Below, piece by piece: positions 17,846 through 26,740 of a stretch of DNA of 64,000 bases; the first letter of the stretch is position 1, and each line of letters opens with the position of its first letter. Origin of the DNA: a virus; IMG/VR virus record IMGVR_UViG_3300032282_006037, positions 1-64,000 of that record; one strand, written 5' to 3'. The translations under genes were made by a program, and so were the position numbers. The notes under the pieces were generated by a model that did not search any database, was not told the origin of the DNA, and was given only the letters and a program-made list of their open reading frames with translations.

Positions 17846-18567
17846 TGAAAATATCAATTTTAATTCCTAATTACAACAAGTCAAAATATATTTCAGAATG
17901 CTTGACTTCTTGTTTAAATCAAACATATGAAAATTTAGAAATCATAGTTGTAGACAATGAAAGCACAGATGAAAGCGTAAAAATAATTAAAGAATTTCAA
18001 AATAAATATCCAAATAAATTTATATTTGATACAGCTAAAAATATTTATCCTCGCTGTTGGGACGAGTGTTTAGAAAAAGCTTTTGAATATTTCACTGGCG
18101 AATACTATACAATCATTGCTTCTGATGATTTCATACATAATAAATATATTGAAAACTGTGTGAAATTTATTAAAGAAAAAAATTGTAATTTTTTTCAATC
18201 TCCTTTACATTGGATCGACGATAATAAAAATCTAATCAGATATTCAAAGCATGAATATAATAATTTACTTGACTTAAAAAATAAATTAATTATAGGATGC
18301 GTCATTAACACACCAACTGTATTTTTTAAAACAGAAACGATTAAAAAATATAATTTATTTGCTAATCCAATAAAATATTCTGGAGCTGCTGATTATGATT
18401 TATATTGTAATATTGCAGATAAAGGTTTATATATTGAAAATTGTTCAGAATGGTTAGGTTATTACTATAGAATTAATGAAACACAAGCGACCTGGGAAAT
18501 GCATAAAGACGAAATGAAATACGATAAACTTATTCAAAAAAAATGGAGAGACAAATGGACGAATTAA
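17845..18567 (+). CDS. GT2-family glycosyltransferase
   Basis: 240 residues, GT-A fold. Classic N terminus ISILIPNYNKSKYISECL, SCLNQTYENLEIIVVDNEST, and the metal-binding DxD-type motif in ASDDF. A C-terminal conserved acidic site (GAADYDLYCNIADKG) is present. The enzyme should transfer a sugar from a nucleotide-sugar with inversion. The 3' end overlaps the dehydratase gene. Confidence 0.85.
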   Translation: MKISILIPNYNKSKYISECLTSCLNQTYENLEIIVVDNESTDESVKIIKEFQNKYPNKFIFDTAKNIYPRCWDECLEKAFEYFTGEYYTIIASDDFIHNKYIENCVKFIKEKNCNFFQSPLHWIDDNKNLIRYSKHEYNNLLDLKNKLIIGCVINTPTVFFKTETIKKYNLFANPIKYSGAADYDLYCNIADKGLYIENCSEWLGYYYRINETQATWEMHKDEMKYDKLIQKKWRDKWTN

Positions 18568-19871
18568 ACAATATTTTAGAATTAGTAAAAAATTATATTG
18601 ATAGCAAACAAAAAACTTGGACTCCTGGTAAAGACTGGGTTCAATATGCTGGTCCATATTTTACTTCAGAAGAATACATTGCTTCAATAAAGTCTTTATT
18701 AAATGGTTGGCTTGTACTTGGTCAAGATACTATCGCCTTTGAAAGCAAATTTCCTAAACATCTTGGCAAAGAATATGGCATACTAACTAACAGTGGCAGC
18801 AGTTCTAATTTAATAATGATGTCAGCAATGACATCAAAAAGATTATACAATTTTCAAAAAGGCACAAAAGTAATTACCCCAATTGCTGGATTTCCAACTA
18901 CAATCAATCCTATATTTCAAGTTGGATTTGAGCCTCTTTTTGTTGATATAGATTTAGATACTTTAAATCTTAATTTAGATCAAGTTGAAGAAGCAGCTAA
19001 AAAAGGAGCTAAAATAATTACTTTTGCTCATGTTTTAGGAAATCCTCCAAACATGAATCGATTAATGGAAATCGTAAAGCAGCATAATCTTATCTTACTT
19101 GAAGATTGTTGTGATGCTTTGGGTTCTACTTATGATGGAAAACCTCTTGGTAGTTTTGGAGAACTAGCTAGTTGTAGTTTTTATCCTGCACATCACATGA
19201 CTATGGGTGAAGGAGGTTTTGTGGCTTGCAAGACTCAATTACAAGAAATAGTTACTAGAAGTTTTAGAGAATGGGGCCGTGGATGTTATTGCGTTGGGAA
19301 AAAAGCTAACTTATTAAAGAATGGTTCATGCGGCAAACGTTTTTCTAACTGGTTGCCAGAACTTCCAGATGAAGAATTCGATCACAAATATGTCTATGAT
19401 GAAATCGGATATAATTTAAAACCAATGGAACTTCAAGCTTCAATGGGGCTAGCACAAATTAATAAGCTTCAAGAAATTCATTCTTTAAGAAAGCGTAATC
19501 ATGCTTTATTATGTGAGATTTTCAATCGATATCAACGTTATTTTATAGTTCCAAAAGCTACCAATTTATCTGATCCAAGCTGGTTTGCTTTTGCTGTTAC
19601 AATTAAAGATGGCGCACCTTTTAAACGTAAACAAATTGTTCAACATTTTGAAAATGCTAAAATTCAAACTCGTCCTTATTTTGCTGGTAATATTATGCTT
19701 CAACCAGCTTATTCAGGAATAATGAATTCAAAAGATATTATTGAAAAATATCCTGTTGCTCGTAAAATTACAACAGATACATTTTTTCTTGGAGTAAGCC
19801 CAGTTATATCTGAGGAACAAATATATTATATAGAATATATTTTAGATTCTTATATAAAACAACTTAAATAA
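18555..19871 (+). CDS. NDP-4-keto-6-deoxyhexose 3-dehydratase (E1, RfbH/AscC/DdhC type)
   Basis: About 438 residues. Start chosen at ATG 18555, which has a GGAGAG Shine-Dalgarno 4 nt upstream; an ATG at 18543 is also in frame. It belongs to the DegT/DnrJ aminotransferase fold, but the PLP-anchoring lysine is replaced by His (FYPAHHMTMGEGG; His217 counted from 18543), diagnostic of the E1 dehydratase. It also has the E1 [2Fe-2S] pattern: Cys190-X57-Cys248-X-Cys250-X12-Cys263, where the published E1 has X7 at the last gap. E1 removes the C3 hydroxyl, the key step to 3,6-dideoxyhexoses. Its usual partner E3 reductase is not in the window. Confidence 0.88.
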   Translation: MDELNNILELVKNYIDSKQKTWTPGKDWVQYAGPYFTSEEYIASIKSLLNGWLVLGQDTIAFESKFPKHLGKEYGILTNSGSSSNLIMMSAMTSKRLYNFQKGTKVITPIAGFPTTINPIFQVGFEPLFVDIDLDTLNLNLDQVEEAAKKGAKIITFAHVLGNPPNMNRLMEIVKQHNLILLEDCCDALGSTYDGKPLGSFGELASCSFYPAHHMTMGEGGFVACKTQLQEIVTRSFREWGRGCYCVGKKANLLKNGSCGKRFSNWLPELPDEEFDHKYVYDEIGYNLKPMELQASMGLAQINKLQEIHSLRKRNHALLCEIFNRYQRYFIVPKATNLSDPSWFAFAVTIKDGAPFKRKQIVQHFENAKIQTRPYFAGNIMLQPAYSGIMNSKDIIEKYPVARKITTDTFFLGVSPVISEEQIYYIEYILDSYIKQLK

Positions 19872-20831
19872 ATGAAAAAGATAGTTTATATCACAGGATG
19901 CTTAGGTTTAATTGGCTCTTATTTAACAAGAAACTGTTTAGAAAAAGGGTGGTATGTTAGAGGTGTTGATAAAATAACATATGCAGCAAGACCAGAATTA
20001 CTTAAAGAATTTGAAAAATATAATAATTTCAGCTTTGAAAAAATAGATATTTGCGACATCAAAACGTTAATTGATTGTGATTATATTATTAATACAGCCG
20101 CAGAAACACATGTAGATAATTCAATTAGAGAAAGTGAAGCTTTTTTGCATTCCAATATAGATGGAGTATATAATATATTAGAAGTATTAAGAAAATATAA
20201 AAAAGAAGGATTAGTATTTCCAACATTTATTCACTTTAGTACAGATGAAGTATATGGAGATATTTTACAAGGCGAACACGCTGAAAATGATATTTTAAAA
20301 CCAAGTAATCCATACTCAGCAACAAAAGCTGCCGCAGATCAATTGATACTAGCTTGGGCTAGAACTTATAAAATTAATTACGTTATCATTAGACCTACCA
20401 ATAATTATGGCGTTGGGCAATATGTTGAAAAATTAATTCCAAAATCTTGTAAATGTTTAACTCTTGGTAAAAAAATACCCCTTCATAATCAAGGTACGCC
20501 TTTTAGAAATTGGTTACATGCTAAAGATACAGCGCTTGGAGTAATTAAAATAATAGAAAGCGATATTAAAAATGAAATATTTAATATTGCTGGAGGTTTT
20601 GAGCAATCAAATATAGAAACTGTTAAAAAAATCATAAATATTTATTTTGATAATAAACCACAAAAATCTTTAGAAGATTATTTAGATTTTTCTGTTCAAA
20701 GGATTGGTCAGGATGTTAGATATTCATTAAACGACAATAAATTAAGAAAACTTGGCTGGGAGCCTAAATGTATTTTTAATAATGAAATAAAAAGGATTGT
20801 AGATTTTTATAAAAATAATTTCATATGGTAA
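19872..20831 (+). CDS. dTDP-glucose 4,6-dehydratase-like enzyme
   Basis: 319 residues, extended short-chain dehydrogenase. NAD-binding glycine motif ITGCLGLIGSYL, the AETHVDNSI stretch, the catalytic-site FIHFSTDEVYGD and Y-x-x-x-K in PYSATKAAADQLI, and RPTNNYGVGQYVEKLIPK all match RfbB-type dTDP-glucose 4,6-dehydratase rather than the CDP-glucose enzyme. It makes the 4-keto-6-deoxy sugar that E1 would act on. The gene begins one base after the stop of E1. Nucleotide specificity (dTDP versus CDP) is not certain. Confidence 0.85.
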   Translation: MKKIVYITGCLGLIGSYLTRNCLEKGWYVRGVDKITYAARPELLKEFEKYNNFSFEKIDICDIKTLIDCDYIINTAAETHVDNSIRESEAFLHSNIDGVYNILEVLRKYKKEGLVFPTFIHFSTDEVYGDILQGEHAENDILKPSNPYSATKAAADQLILAWARTYKINYVIIRPTNNYGVGQYVEKLIPKSCKCLTLGKKIPLHNQGTPFRNWLHAKDTALGVIKIIESDIKNEIFNIAGGFEQSNIETVKKIINIYFDNKPQKSLEDYLDFSVQRIGQDVRYSLNDNKLRKLGWEPKCIFNNEIKRIVDFYKNNFIW

Positions 20832-21859
20832 ACAAAATACGTGTTTCAGATTATATTGCACAAAAACTGGTTGAAAAAAACATAAAATATGTATATGGAT
20901 TAATGGGAGGAGGTGCTGCTGGATTGAATGATGCTTTTATAAAAAATGAACAAATAAAATATATATGTTTTCATCATGAGCAAGGAGCCGGAAACGCAGC
21001 AATTGGACAAAGCAAAGTTACTAATTATTTATCAGTTGTTAATCCAACAACTGGTTGTGGTGGAACAAATTGTATAACTTCTGTTTTAGATGCTTGGCAA
21101 GACAGTCACCCTATTTTGTTCATATCTGGAAATGTTAAAAAATCTCAAACAAGTTTATTTATAAATAAAGAAAAACAAATAAAGTTAAGAAAATATGGTA
21201 TTCAAGAACATAATATAATTTCAACTGTAAATTCAATTACTAAATATTCTAAAATGATTGAAAATGCACTAGATGTCCCATATGAACTTGATTATGCAAT
21301 AGATCAAGCATTATCTCCAAGAATGGGTCCTGTTTGGCTTGACATTCCAAGTGATATTCAACATGCTCAAATTGATATTGAACAATGTAAAAAATTTATA
21401 CCAAACAACAATTTATCGGTTGATAAAAATAAAAATTTTTCAAAATTACTCCCCTTATTAAATAAATATAATAAACCTTTATTTTTAATCGGTCACGGAA
21501 TTAAATTAAGCAAAAGCGACTTATTATTTAAAAAAATTATTGAAAAATATCAAATTCCATTTGTTACTTCTTATTTAGCAATCGATATTGTAAATCATAA
21601 TCATCCATTAAATATAGGCACTATAGGAATCAAAGGTAGCCGATCAGGAAATTTTGCTATACAAAATGCAGATTTATTAATAATTTTAGGGTGTTCTCTG
21701 AATTGCTCTCACACAGGATATGACGAAAAAATATTTTCTCCAAATTCTTATAAAGTTATGGTAGATATTGATTCAAATGAATATGCAAAAGGAATTGTTA
21801 AAATAGATGAATATATTCAAGCGGAGTTATTTAATTTTTTAAATTATGATGAATCATAA
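20825..21859 (+). CDS. Thiamine-diphosphate enzyme, N-terminal half (YerE/acetolactate-synthase-like)
   Basis: 344 residues covering the pyrimidine-binding and central domains of the acetolactate synthase family. Catalytic glutamate Glu52 in FHHEQGAGNAAIG, TGCGGTNCITSVLDAWQDS, and PVWLDIPSDIQHAQI are clear. The PP domain is missing here and is encoded by the next gene, which overlaps by 14 bp in another frame. Together (344 + 252 residues) they equal a full-length enzyme of this family. In a dideoxysugar cluster the best functional model is YerE, which joins a two-carbon unit from pyruvate to C4 of a 4-keto-3,6-dideoxy sugar. Confidence 0.8.
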   Translation: MVNKIRVSDYIAQKLVEKNIKYVYGLMGGGAAGLNDAFIKNEQIKYICFHHEQGAGNAAIGQSKVTNYLSVVNPTTGCGGTNCITSVLDAWQDSHPILFISGNVKKSQTSLFINKEKQIKLRKYGIQEHNIISTVNSITKYSKMIENALDVPYELDYAIDQALSPRMGPVWLDIPSDIQHAQIDIEQCKKFIPNNNLSVDKNKNFSKLLPLLNKYNKPLFLIGHGIKLSKSDLLFKKIIEKYQIPFVTSYLAIDIVNHNHPLNIGTIGIKGSRSGNFAIQNADLLIILGCSLNCSHTGYDEKIFSPNSYKVMVDIDSNEYAKGIVKIDEYIQAELFNFLNYDES

Positions 21860-22604
21860 AAAATGGCTTGACAAATGTCAACACTGGAAACAAAAGTGGC
21901 CAACTTATGACATAAAACAAAATATTGATAACGAAAATGAAAAAATTAATTGTTATACTTTTATTGAAACTTTGAATGAAGAAATGACCAATAACGAAAC
22001 TATTGTTTATGACGCTGGAATTCCATATTATATAATAAGTCATAACTTAAAAACAAAACAAAATCAAAAAATTATTTTATCTGGCGCTCAAGCAGATATG
22101 GGATTTTCTTTGCCTGCTTCTATAGGTGTTTATTTAGCCGATACTACAAAAAACGTGGTAGTTATAACTGGAGATGGTAGCTTTAACACTAATATTCAAG
22201 AATTAGCTACTATTAGAAATTTAAACATACCACTCAAAATATTTGTATTAAATAATAATGGATACTTAAGCATAAGAAATACCCAAAAGAAATTTTATGA
22301 AAATAGAGTCTATGGAACAAGCGTAAATAATGGTTTATGGTTTCCAGATTTAAATAAAATTGCAAACGCTTATGAAATTGAATACTTTAAAATAAAAAAT
22401 AATAAAGAACTTTACAATAACATAAAAAATGTTTTAAATAAAAAAAATACTATTATATGTGAAATAATTTGCAAAGAAGATCAAGAAGTTATTCCTACTT
22501 TAATGCTTAAAAAAGACGAAAACGGAAATACTATACAATGTGGATTAGATGACATGTATCCATTTTTATCACAGAAAGAAATAGAGGAAGAAAAAATAAT
22601 ATGA
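21846..22604 (+). CDS. Thiamine-diphosphate enzyme, C-terminal PP half (YerE-like)
   Basis: 252 residues. It contains the thiamine-diphosphate/Mg motif GDGSF (109-113) followed at the expected distance by NNNGY (136-140), and the preceding SGAQADMGFSLPASIG. It continues exactly where the N-terminal half stops, starting at ATGATG inside the end of that gene. Either this is a genuine two-subunit enzyme with translational coupling or a frameshift splits one gene. Ends in ATGA overlap with the next gene. Confidence 0.8.
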   Translation: MMNHKKWLDKCQHWKQKWPTYDIKQNIDNENEKINCYTFIETLNEEMTNNETIVYDAGIPYYIISHNLKTKQNQKIILSGAQADMGFSLPASIGVYLADTTKNVVVITGDGSFNTNIQELATIRNLNIPLKIFVLNNNGYLSIRNTQKKFYENRVYGTSVNNGLWFPDLNKIANAYEIEYFKIKNNKELYNNIKNVLNKKNTIICEIICKEDQEVIPTLMLKKDENGNTIQCGLDDMYPFLSQKEIEEEKII

Positions 22605-23347
22605 AATCTAAAGTTCTCATTACAGGTGGAAACGGAAGAATAGGAAAGCTTTTAATTCCTTTGTTACAAGATAAATATCAAATAACTATTTTTGAATCTA
22701 ATAAAAAACGCAAAAACGAAAATAAAAATTTTTTCTATGGCGATATTAGAAATATAGAAGATTTGGAATCTGCTTTAGCTGATGTTGATATATTAATTCA
22801 TTTAGCTGGTATTCCAGATGAAGATAGTTTTTTAGAAAAATTGATGCCCATTAATATTGAAGGGACATATAAAGTTTTTGAAGCTGCAAAAAATTGCGGT
22901 GTTAAAAAAATAATTTTTGCCAGCACAATTCAAACTGTTTGGAATTATCCTAATTCAATTAAAATAACAACCAATATGCCACCAAGACCTTTTAATTTGT
23001 ATGCTTGCACTAAAATTTTTGGTGAAACTTTAGGTAGATATTATTCAGACAAATTTGGTATTTCTGTAATATGTTTACGAATAGGTTATTTTTTAAATTA
23101 TGATCACGAACTGCTTTCTGATTCTGAAAAATCAAAAATGTGGTGCAGCCCAAATGATTTATGTCAAATAATAGAGAAATCAATTAAAACTGAATGTAAA
23201 TATGAAATATTTTTTGCGCTATCAAATAATAAAAATTCAAACTACGATATTTCTAATGTAATTGAAAAAATTGATTATAAACCAATAGATGGAACCGAAA
23301 ATAAAAAAAAAATTCAAACAGCCATTCATGAAGACTGCATATTATGA
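22601..23347 (+). CDS. NAD-dependent epimerase/dehydratase (SDR)
   Basis: 248 residues. Rossmann motif GGNGRIGKLLIPLL, DILIHLAGIPDED, and active-site YACTK (Y-x-x-x-K) followed by FGETLGRYYSDKFGIS and LRIGYF. The layout is close to uronate dehydrogenase-type extended SDRs. It follows the YerE-like enzyme directly, so it is a candidate for the reductase that finishes the branched sugar (the YerF step), but sequence alone does not show this. Confidence 0.75.
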   Translation: MKSKVLITGGNGRIGKLLIPLLQDKYQITIFESNKKRKNENKNFFYGDIRNIEDLESALADVDILIHLAGIPDEDSFLEKLMPINIEGTYKVFEAAKNCGVKKIIFASTIQTVWNYPNSIKITTNMPPRPFNLYACTKIFGETLGRYYSDKFGISVICLRIGYFLNYDHELLSDSEKSKMWCSPNDLCQIIEKSIKTECKYEIFFALSNNKNSNYDISNVIEKIDYKPIDGTENKKKIQTAIHEDCIL

Positions 23348-23410
23348 AAATATTAATAAGATCAATAAAGAATTTTACTATTTATCATTTTAATATATAT
23401 TCGAAAAATA

Positions 23411-24166
23411 ATGAAATTATTTAAAACAAAAAATAAAAATAAACTATATAATAAAAATAAAAGTTTATCAGAGATTGCAAATTTTTATGAAATGGATAAA
23501 GGAAATTGTGATAAAAATAAATTATCTTGGGGAAAAGATTGGCCAGATCACGTATGCATGGGATATACTGAAACATATGAAAAATATATGTTCCAATATA
23601 GAGAGAAAAAAATTAAACTTTTTGAAATAGGAATTTGTGATAAAAGATTTCCATTCGCTTCTCCTAAAATGTGGTTGACATATTTTAAAAATATTAATTT
23701 ATATTGCATAGATAATTTTTGGGGAAATTATCTTGATGAAAGAAAAAAAGATATTGAAATGTTAAATAAACTAGGTGTTAATTTTATTTATGCTGATCAA
23801 GGGAGTTTTTGCGATTGGAATGAAATTAAAAAACATTGTCCAAACGATTTTGATTTTTTTATTGAAGATGGAAGTCACTGGCCTAATCATATGGCCATAA
23901 GTCTTTGGCAAGCGAAAGATATTTTAAAATCTAAAGCTTATTATTTTATGGAAGACTTACAAAATCCTTTAACAAGTAGAGGTAAATTTAGAATCGATAA
24001 CTCTTTATTAACAGAAGATTTATTAAACACTTTAAAAAATAAAAAATTTAATTCTCATTTTTTAAATGATATTCAAAACAAAGAAGTAAATGAAAATTTT
24101 GAATTAATAGATATGATTTTAGATAAACATTCTGTAATTTATTTAGCTGTATTTCAAAAAAAATAA
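23411..24166 (+). CDS. SAM-dependent sugar O-methyltransferase-like protein
   Basis: 251 residues. The start of the fold is recognisable: LSEIANFYEMDKG, then KLFEIGICDKRFPFASPKMW followed by YCIDNFWG (the SAM-binding strands), and FDFFIEDGSHWPNHMAI. This matches a class I methyltransferase group that includes sugar 2'-O-methyltransferases of antibiotic pathways. Probably O-methylates a sugar in the phage glycan. A 26-codon open frame occupies the 63-bp gap upstream but is not convincing as a gene. Confidence 0.7.
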   Translation: MKLFKTKNKNKLYNKNKSLSEIANFYEMDKGNCDKNKLSWGKDWPDHVCMGYTETYEKYMFQYREKKIKLFEIGICDKRFPFASPKMWLTYFKNINLYCIDNFWGNYLDERKKDIEMLNKLGVNFIYADQGSFCDWNEIKKHCPNDFDFFIEDGSHWPNHMAISLWQAKDILKSKAYYFMEDLQNPLTSRGKFRIDNSLLTEDLLNTLKNKKFNSHFLNDIQNKEVNENFELIDMILDKHSVIYLAVFQKK

Positions 24167-24939
24167 TGACAAATAAAAAAATTTTAATAACAGGCGGAAA
24201 TGGGTATATAGCCTCATCATTAAACAATAGTTTAAAATCAAAGTATAATATAATAGCACCAAACAAACATGATTTAAACTTATTGAATGAAGATTCAATA
24301 AAATATTTTTTTGATAAAAATCAAATTTTTGATTGTGTTGTACATTGCGCAATAACTGGCGGAAGCCGATTAAAAAAAGATGATTGGAATGTACTAGATT
24401 CTAATTTACAAATGTATTATAATTTATGCAAAAAAGAAAAATTTTTTAAAAAATTTATTAATTTTGGATCTGGTGCTGAAATCTATGATTCAGAATCTCC
24501 ATATGGATTAAGTAAAAAAGTAATATCTAAATCAATATCAGAAAAACAAAACTATTACAATATAAGAATATTTAATGTTTTTGGATATAACGAATTGCCT
24601 ACAAGGTTCATTAAAAAAAATATAATTAATTATATAAACAAGAAAAATATCGAAGTGTACGAAAATAAAAAAATGGATTTTTTTTATATAGATGATTTGA
24701 TTAATACGGTAGAATTTTATATAAATAACAACAATCTCGCAAAAGAAATTAATTGCTCATACAAAGAAAAATATTGTCTTTTTGAAGTAGCAAATTTAAT
24801 AAATAATCTTAATGATCATAAAGTTCAAATCCATTATGAAAATATAATCAAGCCAGATTATGTTGGCGAATTCAATTTGCCTATTTCATATATAGGATTA
24901 CAAAATGGAATTAAAAATACTTACGATAAATTAAAATAA
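24166..24939 (+). CDS. NAD-dependent epimerase/dehydratase (SDR)
   Basis: 257 residues. Rossmann motif ITGGNGYIASSLNNSL, VVHCAITGGSRLKKD, INFGSGAEIYDSESPYGLSK with Y-x-x-x-K, and RIFNVFGYNELPTRFI. Typical of nucleotide-sugar epimerases or reductases. It begins 1 bp before the methyltransferase stop and is followed after 2 bp by a glycosyltransferase. The substrate cannot be told from motifs. Confidence 0.75.
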   Translation: MTNKKILITGGNGYIASSLNNSLKSKYNIIAPNKHDLNLLNEDSIKYFFDKNQIFDCVVHCAITGGSRLKKDDWNVLDSNLQMYYNLCKKEKFFKKFINFGSGAEIYDSESPYGLSKKVISKSISEKQNYYNIRIFNVFGYNELPTRFIKKNIINYINKKNIEVYENKKMDFFYIDDLINTVEFYINNNNLAKEINCSYKEKYCLFEVANLINNLNDHKVQIHYENIIKPDYVGEFNLPISYIGLQNGIKNTYDKLK

Positions 24940-24941
24940 TT

Positions 24942-25823
24942 ATGAAAACAGCATGTTTTATATATTCAGATAATAAAAAGTATGATAAATTACAACAATG
25001 CGCCATTAAAAGTTTTAAAAAATATCATCCAGACATTCCAATATTTGTATACAGTTCGAAAAATACAGAACTAGCTCATTTAAAAGATTTTTCATATGCT
25101 AGATATTTGTTTGCTTATGAAGTATCAAAAAAATATAATATACAAAAAATTATTATATTAGGCTCAGATACCATTACTTGTGATAGGCTTGATGAATTTG
25201 TCGATAACTATAATTTTGATATATTAACTTCGCTTGATTATCCATATCCCCTTGAAATAGTTGCTGTGCCAGCACAACAAATTATTGAACAAGTTAATCA
25301 GTATACTATTTGTCATTTTAAATTTGCTTCTTCAAATGATAAACATGTTAATGCAGATGTAGTTTGTTTTAATAATATAAACGCTCTTGAAGAAGTATTA
25401 AATTGTCATAAATGGATGAAAACAGAATACGGAGAACAAGCAGCATTAAATTATATCTGTAACATTCAAAATAAATACACAAATTTCATTGTAGATGGTG
25501 ATTATGAAAACTCAGAAGTTGTTTATAATGCTAGAGCTAAAGGAAACACTTGCGAACGAGATACTGAAAACCCTTGGTTTAAATATACAAATTTATTTGA
25601 AGTAAAAAATAATAAATTATATACTGGAACTCATAAAAATTGTATAAAAGCTAAACAAATAAAAGTTTGGCACTACATAGAAGGATTCGGTTGTAAAAAA
25701 GACGATGAATTTGAAGACTCAATAAACACATGGATCGAAAAAGGATTTAATGAAGAAACAAAAAATTTCTTTTCTGATCAATGTGATTGCGGAGATTTTT
25801 TTAAACAAAAATTTATAATATGA
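24942..25823 (+). CDS. GT8-like glycosyltransferase
   Basis: 293 residues. The N terminus (TACFIYSDNKKYDKLQQCAI) and an acidic motif in IIILGSDTITCDRLDEF look like a GT-A fold enzyme with a DxD-type metal site; NADVVCFNNINALEEVL and YGEQAALNYIC fit the GT8 pattern. Co-linear with the flanking nucleotide-sugar genes and overlapping the next by 4 bp. Confidence 0.65.
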   Translation: MKTACFIYSDNKKYDKLQQCAIKSFKKYHPDIPIFVYSSKNTELAHLKDFSYARYLFAYEVSKKYNIQKIIILGSDTITCDRLDEFVDNYNFDILTSLDYPYPLEIVAVPAQQIIEQVNQYTICHFKFASSNDKHVNADVVCFNNINALEEVLNCHKWMKTEYGEQAALNYICNIQNKYTNFIVDGDYENSEVVYNARAKGNTCERDTENPWFKYTNLFEVKNNKLYTGTHKNCIKAKQIKVWHYIEGFGCKKDDEFEDSINTWIEKGFNEETKNFFSDQCDCGDFFKQKFII

Positions 25824-26740
25824 GCATTTTAGTAACTGGCGGATCTAGCATGGTCGGAAAACATTTGCAAAAAATATTTCCAAAAGCTATTTATTTAACT
25901 AGTAAAGATTGCGATTTAACAAATTACAATGAAACTTATAATGTAATTAAAAACATAAAACCAAATACTGTTATTCATCTTGCTGCAAAAGTTGGCGGAA
26001 TTATGGATAATATAAATAAACCCGTTGATTTTTTTGAGCAAAATATATTAATAAATACAAATACATTAAAAGCTAGTTATGCAAATGGTGTTAATAAATT
26101 TATTGGAATCTTAAGCACATGCATTTATCCCGATAAACTAGAAAATAATCAATACCCAATAGAAGAAAAATTATTACATTCAGGACCGCCAACACCAACT
26201 AATTTTGCTTATGGATATGCCAAAAGATGTCTCGCAGTACAAATAAATGCGTACAATAAACAATACGGAACAAAATATTCTTCATTAATTCCTTGCAATT
26301 TATATTCAGAAAATGATCATTTTACTGGTGACAAATCGCATTTCTTATCCAGTTTAATATATAAAATACTAAAAGCAAAACGAGAAAATCAAAATGCAAT
26401 AGAGTTATTTGGAACTGGTTCTCCATTAAGACAATTTATGTATGCTGAAGATCTTGCAAAAGCGATTATTCAAACGATTGAACTGAATGAAGCTTTTAAC
26501 TTTAATATTTGTACTGATGAAAACAAAAGCATTAAAGAAATAGCAGAAATCGCGCTTTCAGCGTGTGAAGCTGATCAGCTTGAAATAAAATGGAATAAAA
26601 ATAAACCAGATGGCCAATTCAGAAAAGACGCTTCGTCAAAATTGTTTTTACAAAAGTTTCCACAATTTAAGTTCACTTCTTTATTTGAAGGAATACAAAA
26701 AACTTATAATATCATAAAGAATGAAAAGCTGGAAGCTTAA
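25820..26740 (+). CDS. GDP-L-fucose / GDP-L-colitose synthase
   Basis: 306 residues of the WcaG/Fcl family. Features: TGGSSMVGKHLQKIF, VIHLAAKVGGIMDNI, the serine in LSTCIYPDKLE, the Y-x-x-x-K in FAYGYAKRCLA, NAYNKQYGTKYSSLIPCNLY, and PLRQFMYAEDLAKAI. These enzymes epimerise and reduce GDP-4-keto-6-deoxy sugars. Because the next gene is a ColD-type dehydratase and the one after it is Gmd, the product here is more likely GDP-L-colitose (ColC role) than GDP-L-fucose. Confidence 0.85.
   Translation: MSILVTGGSSMVGKHLQKIFPKAIYLTSKDCDLTNYNETYNVIKNIKPNTVIHLAAKVGGIMDNINKPVDFFEQNILINTNTLKASYANGVNKFIGILSTCIYPDKLENNQYPIEEKLLHSGPPTPTNFAYGYAKRCLAVQINAYNKQYGTKYSSLIPCNLYSENDHFTGDKSHFLSSLIYKILKAKRENQNAIELFGTGSPLRQFMYAEDLAKAIIQTIELNEAFNFNICTDENKSIKEIAEIALSACEADQLEIKWNKNKPDGQFRKDASSKLFLQKFPQFKFTSLFEGIQKTYNIIKNEKLEA

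Noticed and set aside
23344-23424. 26-codon open frame between the SDR and methyltransferase genes
   Set aside because: It shows an ATGA overlap but is very AT-rich, short and without any protein-like feature.
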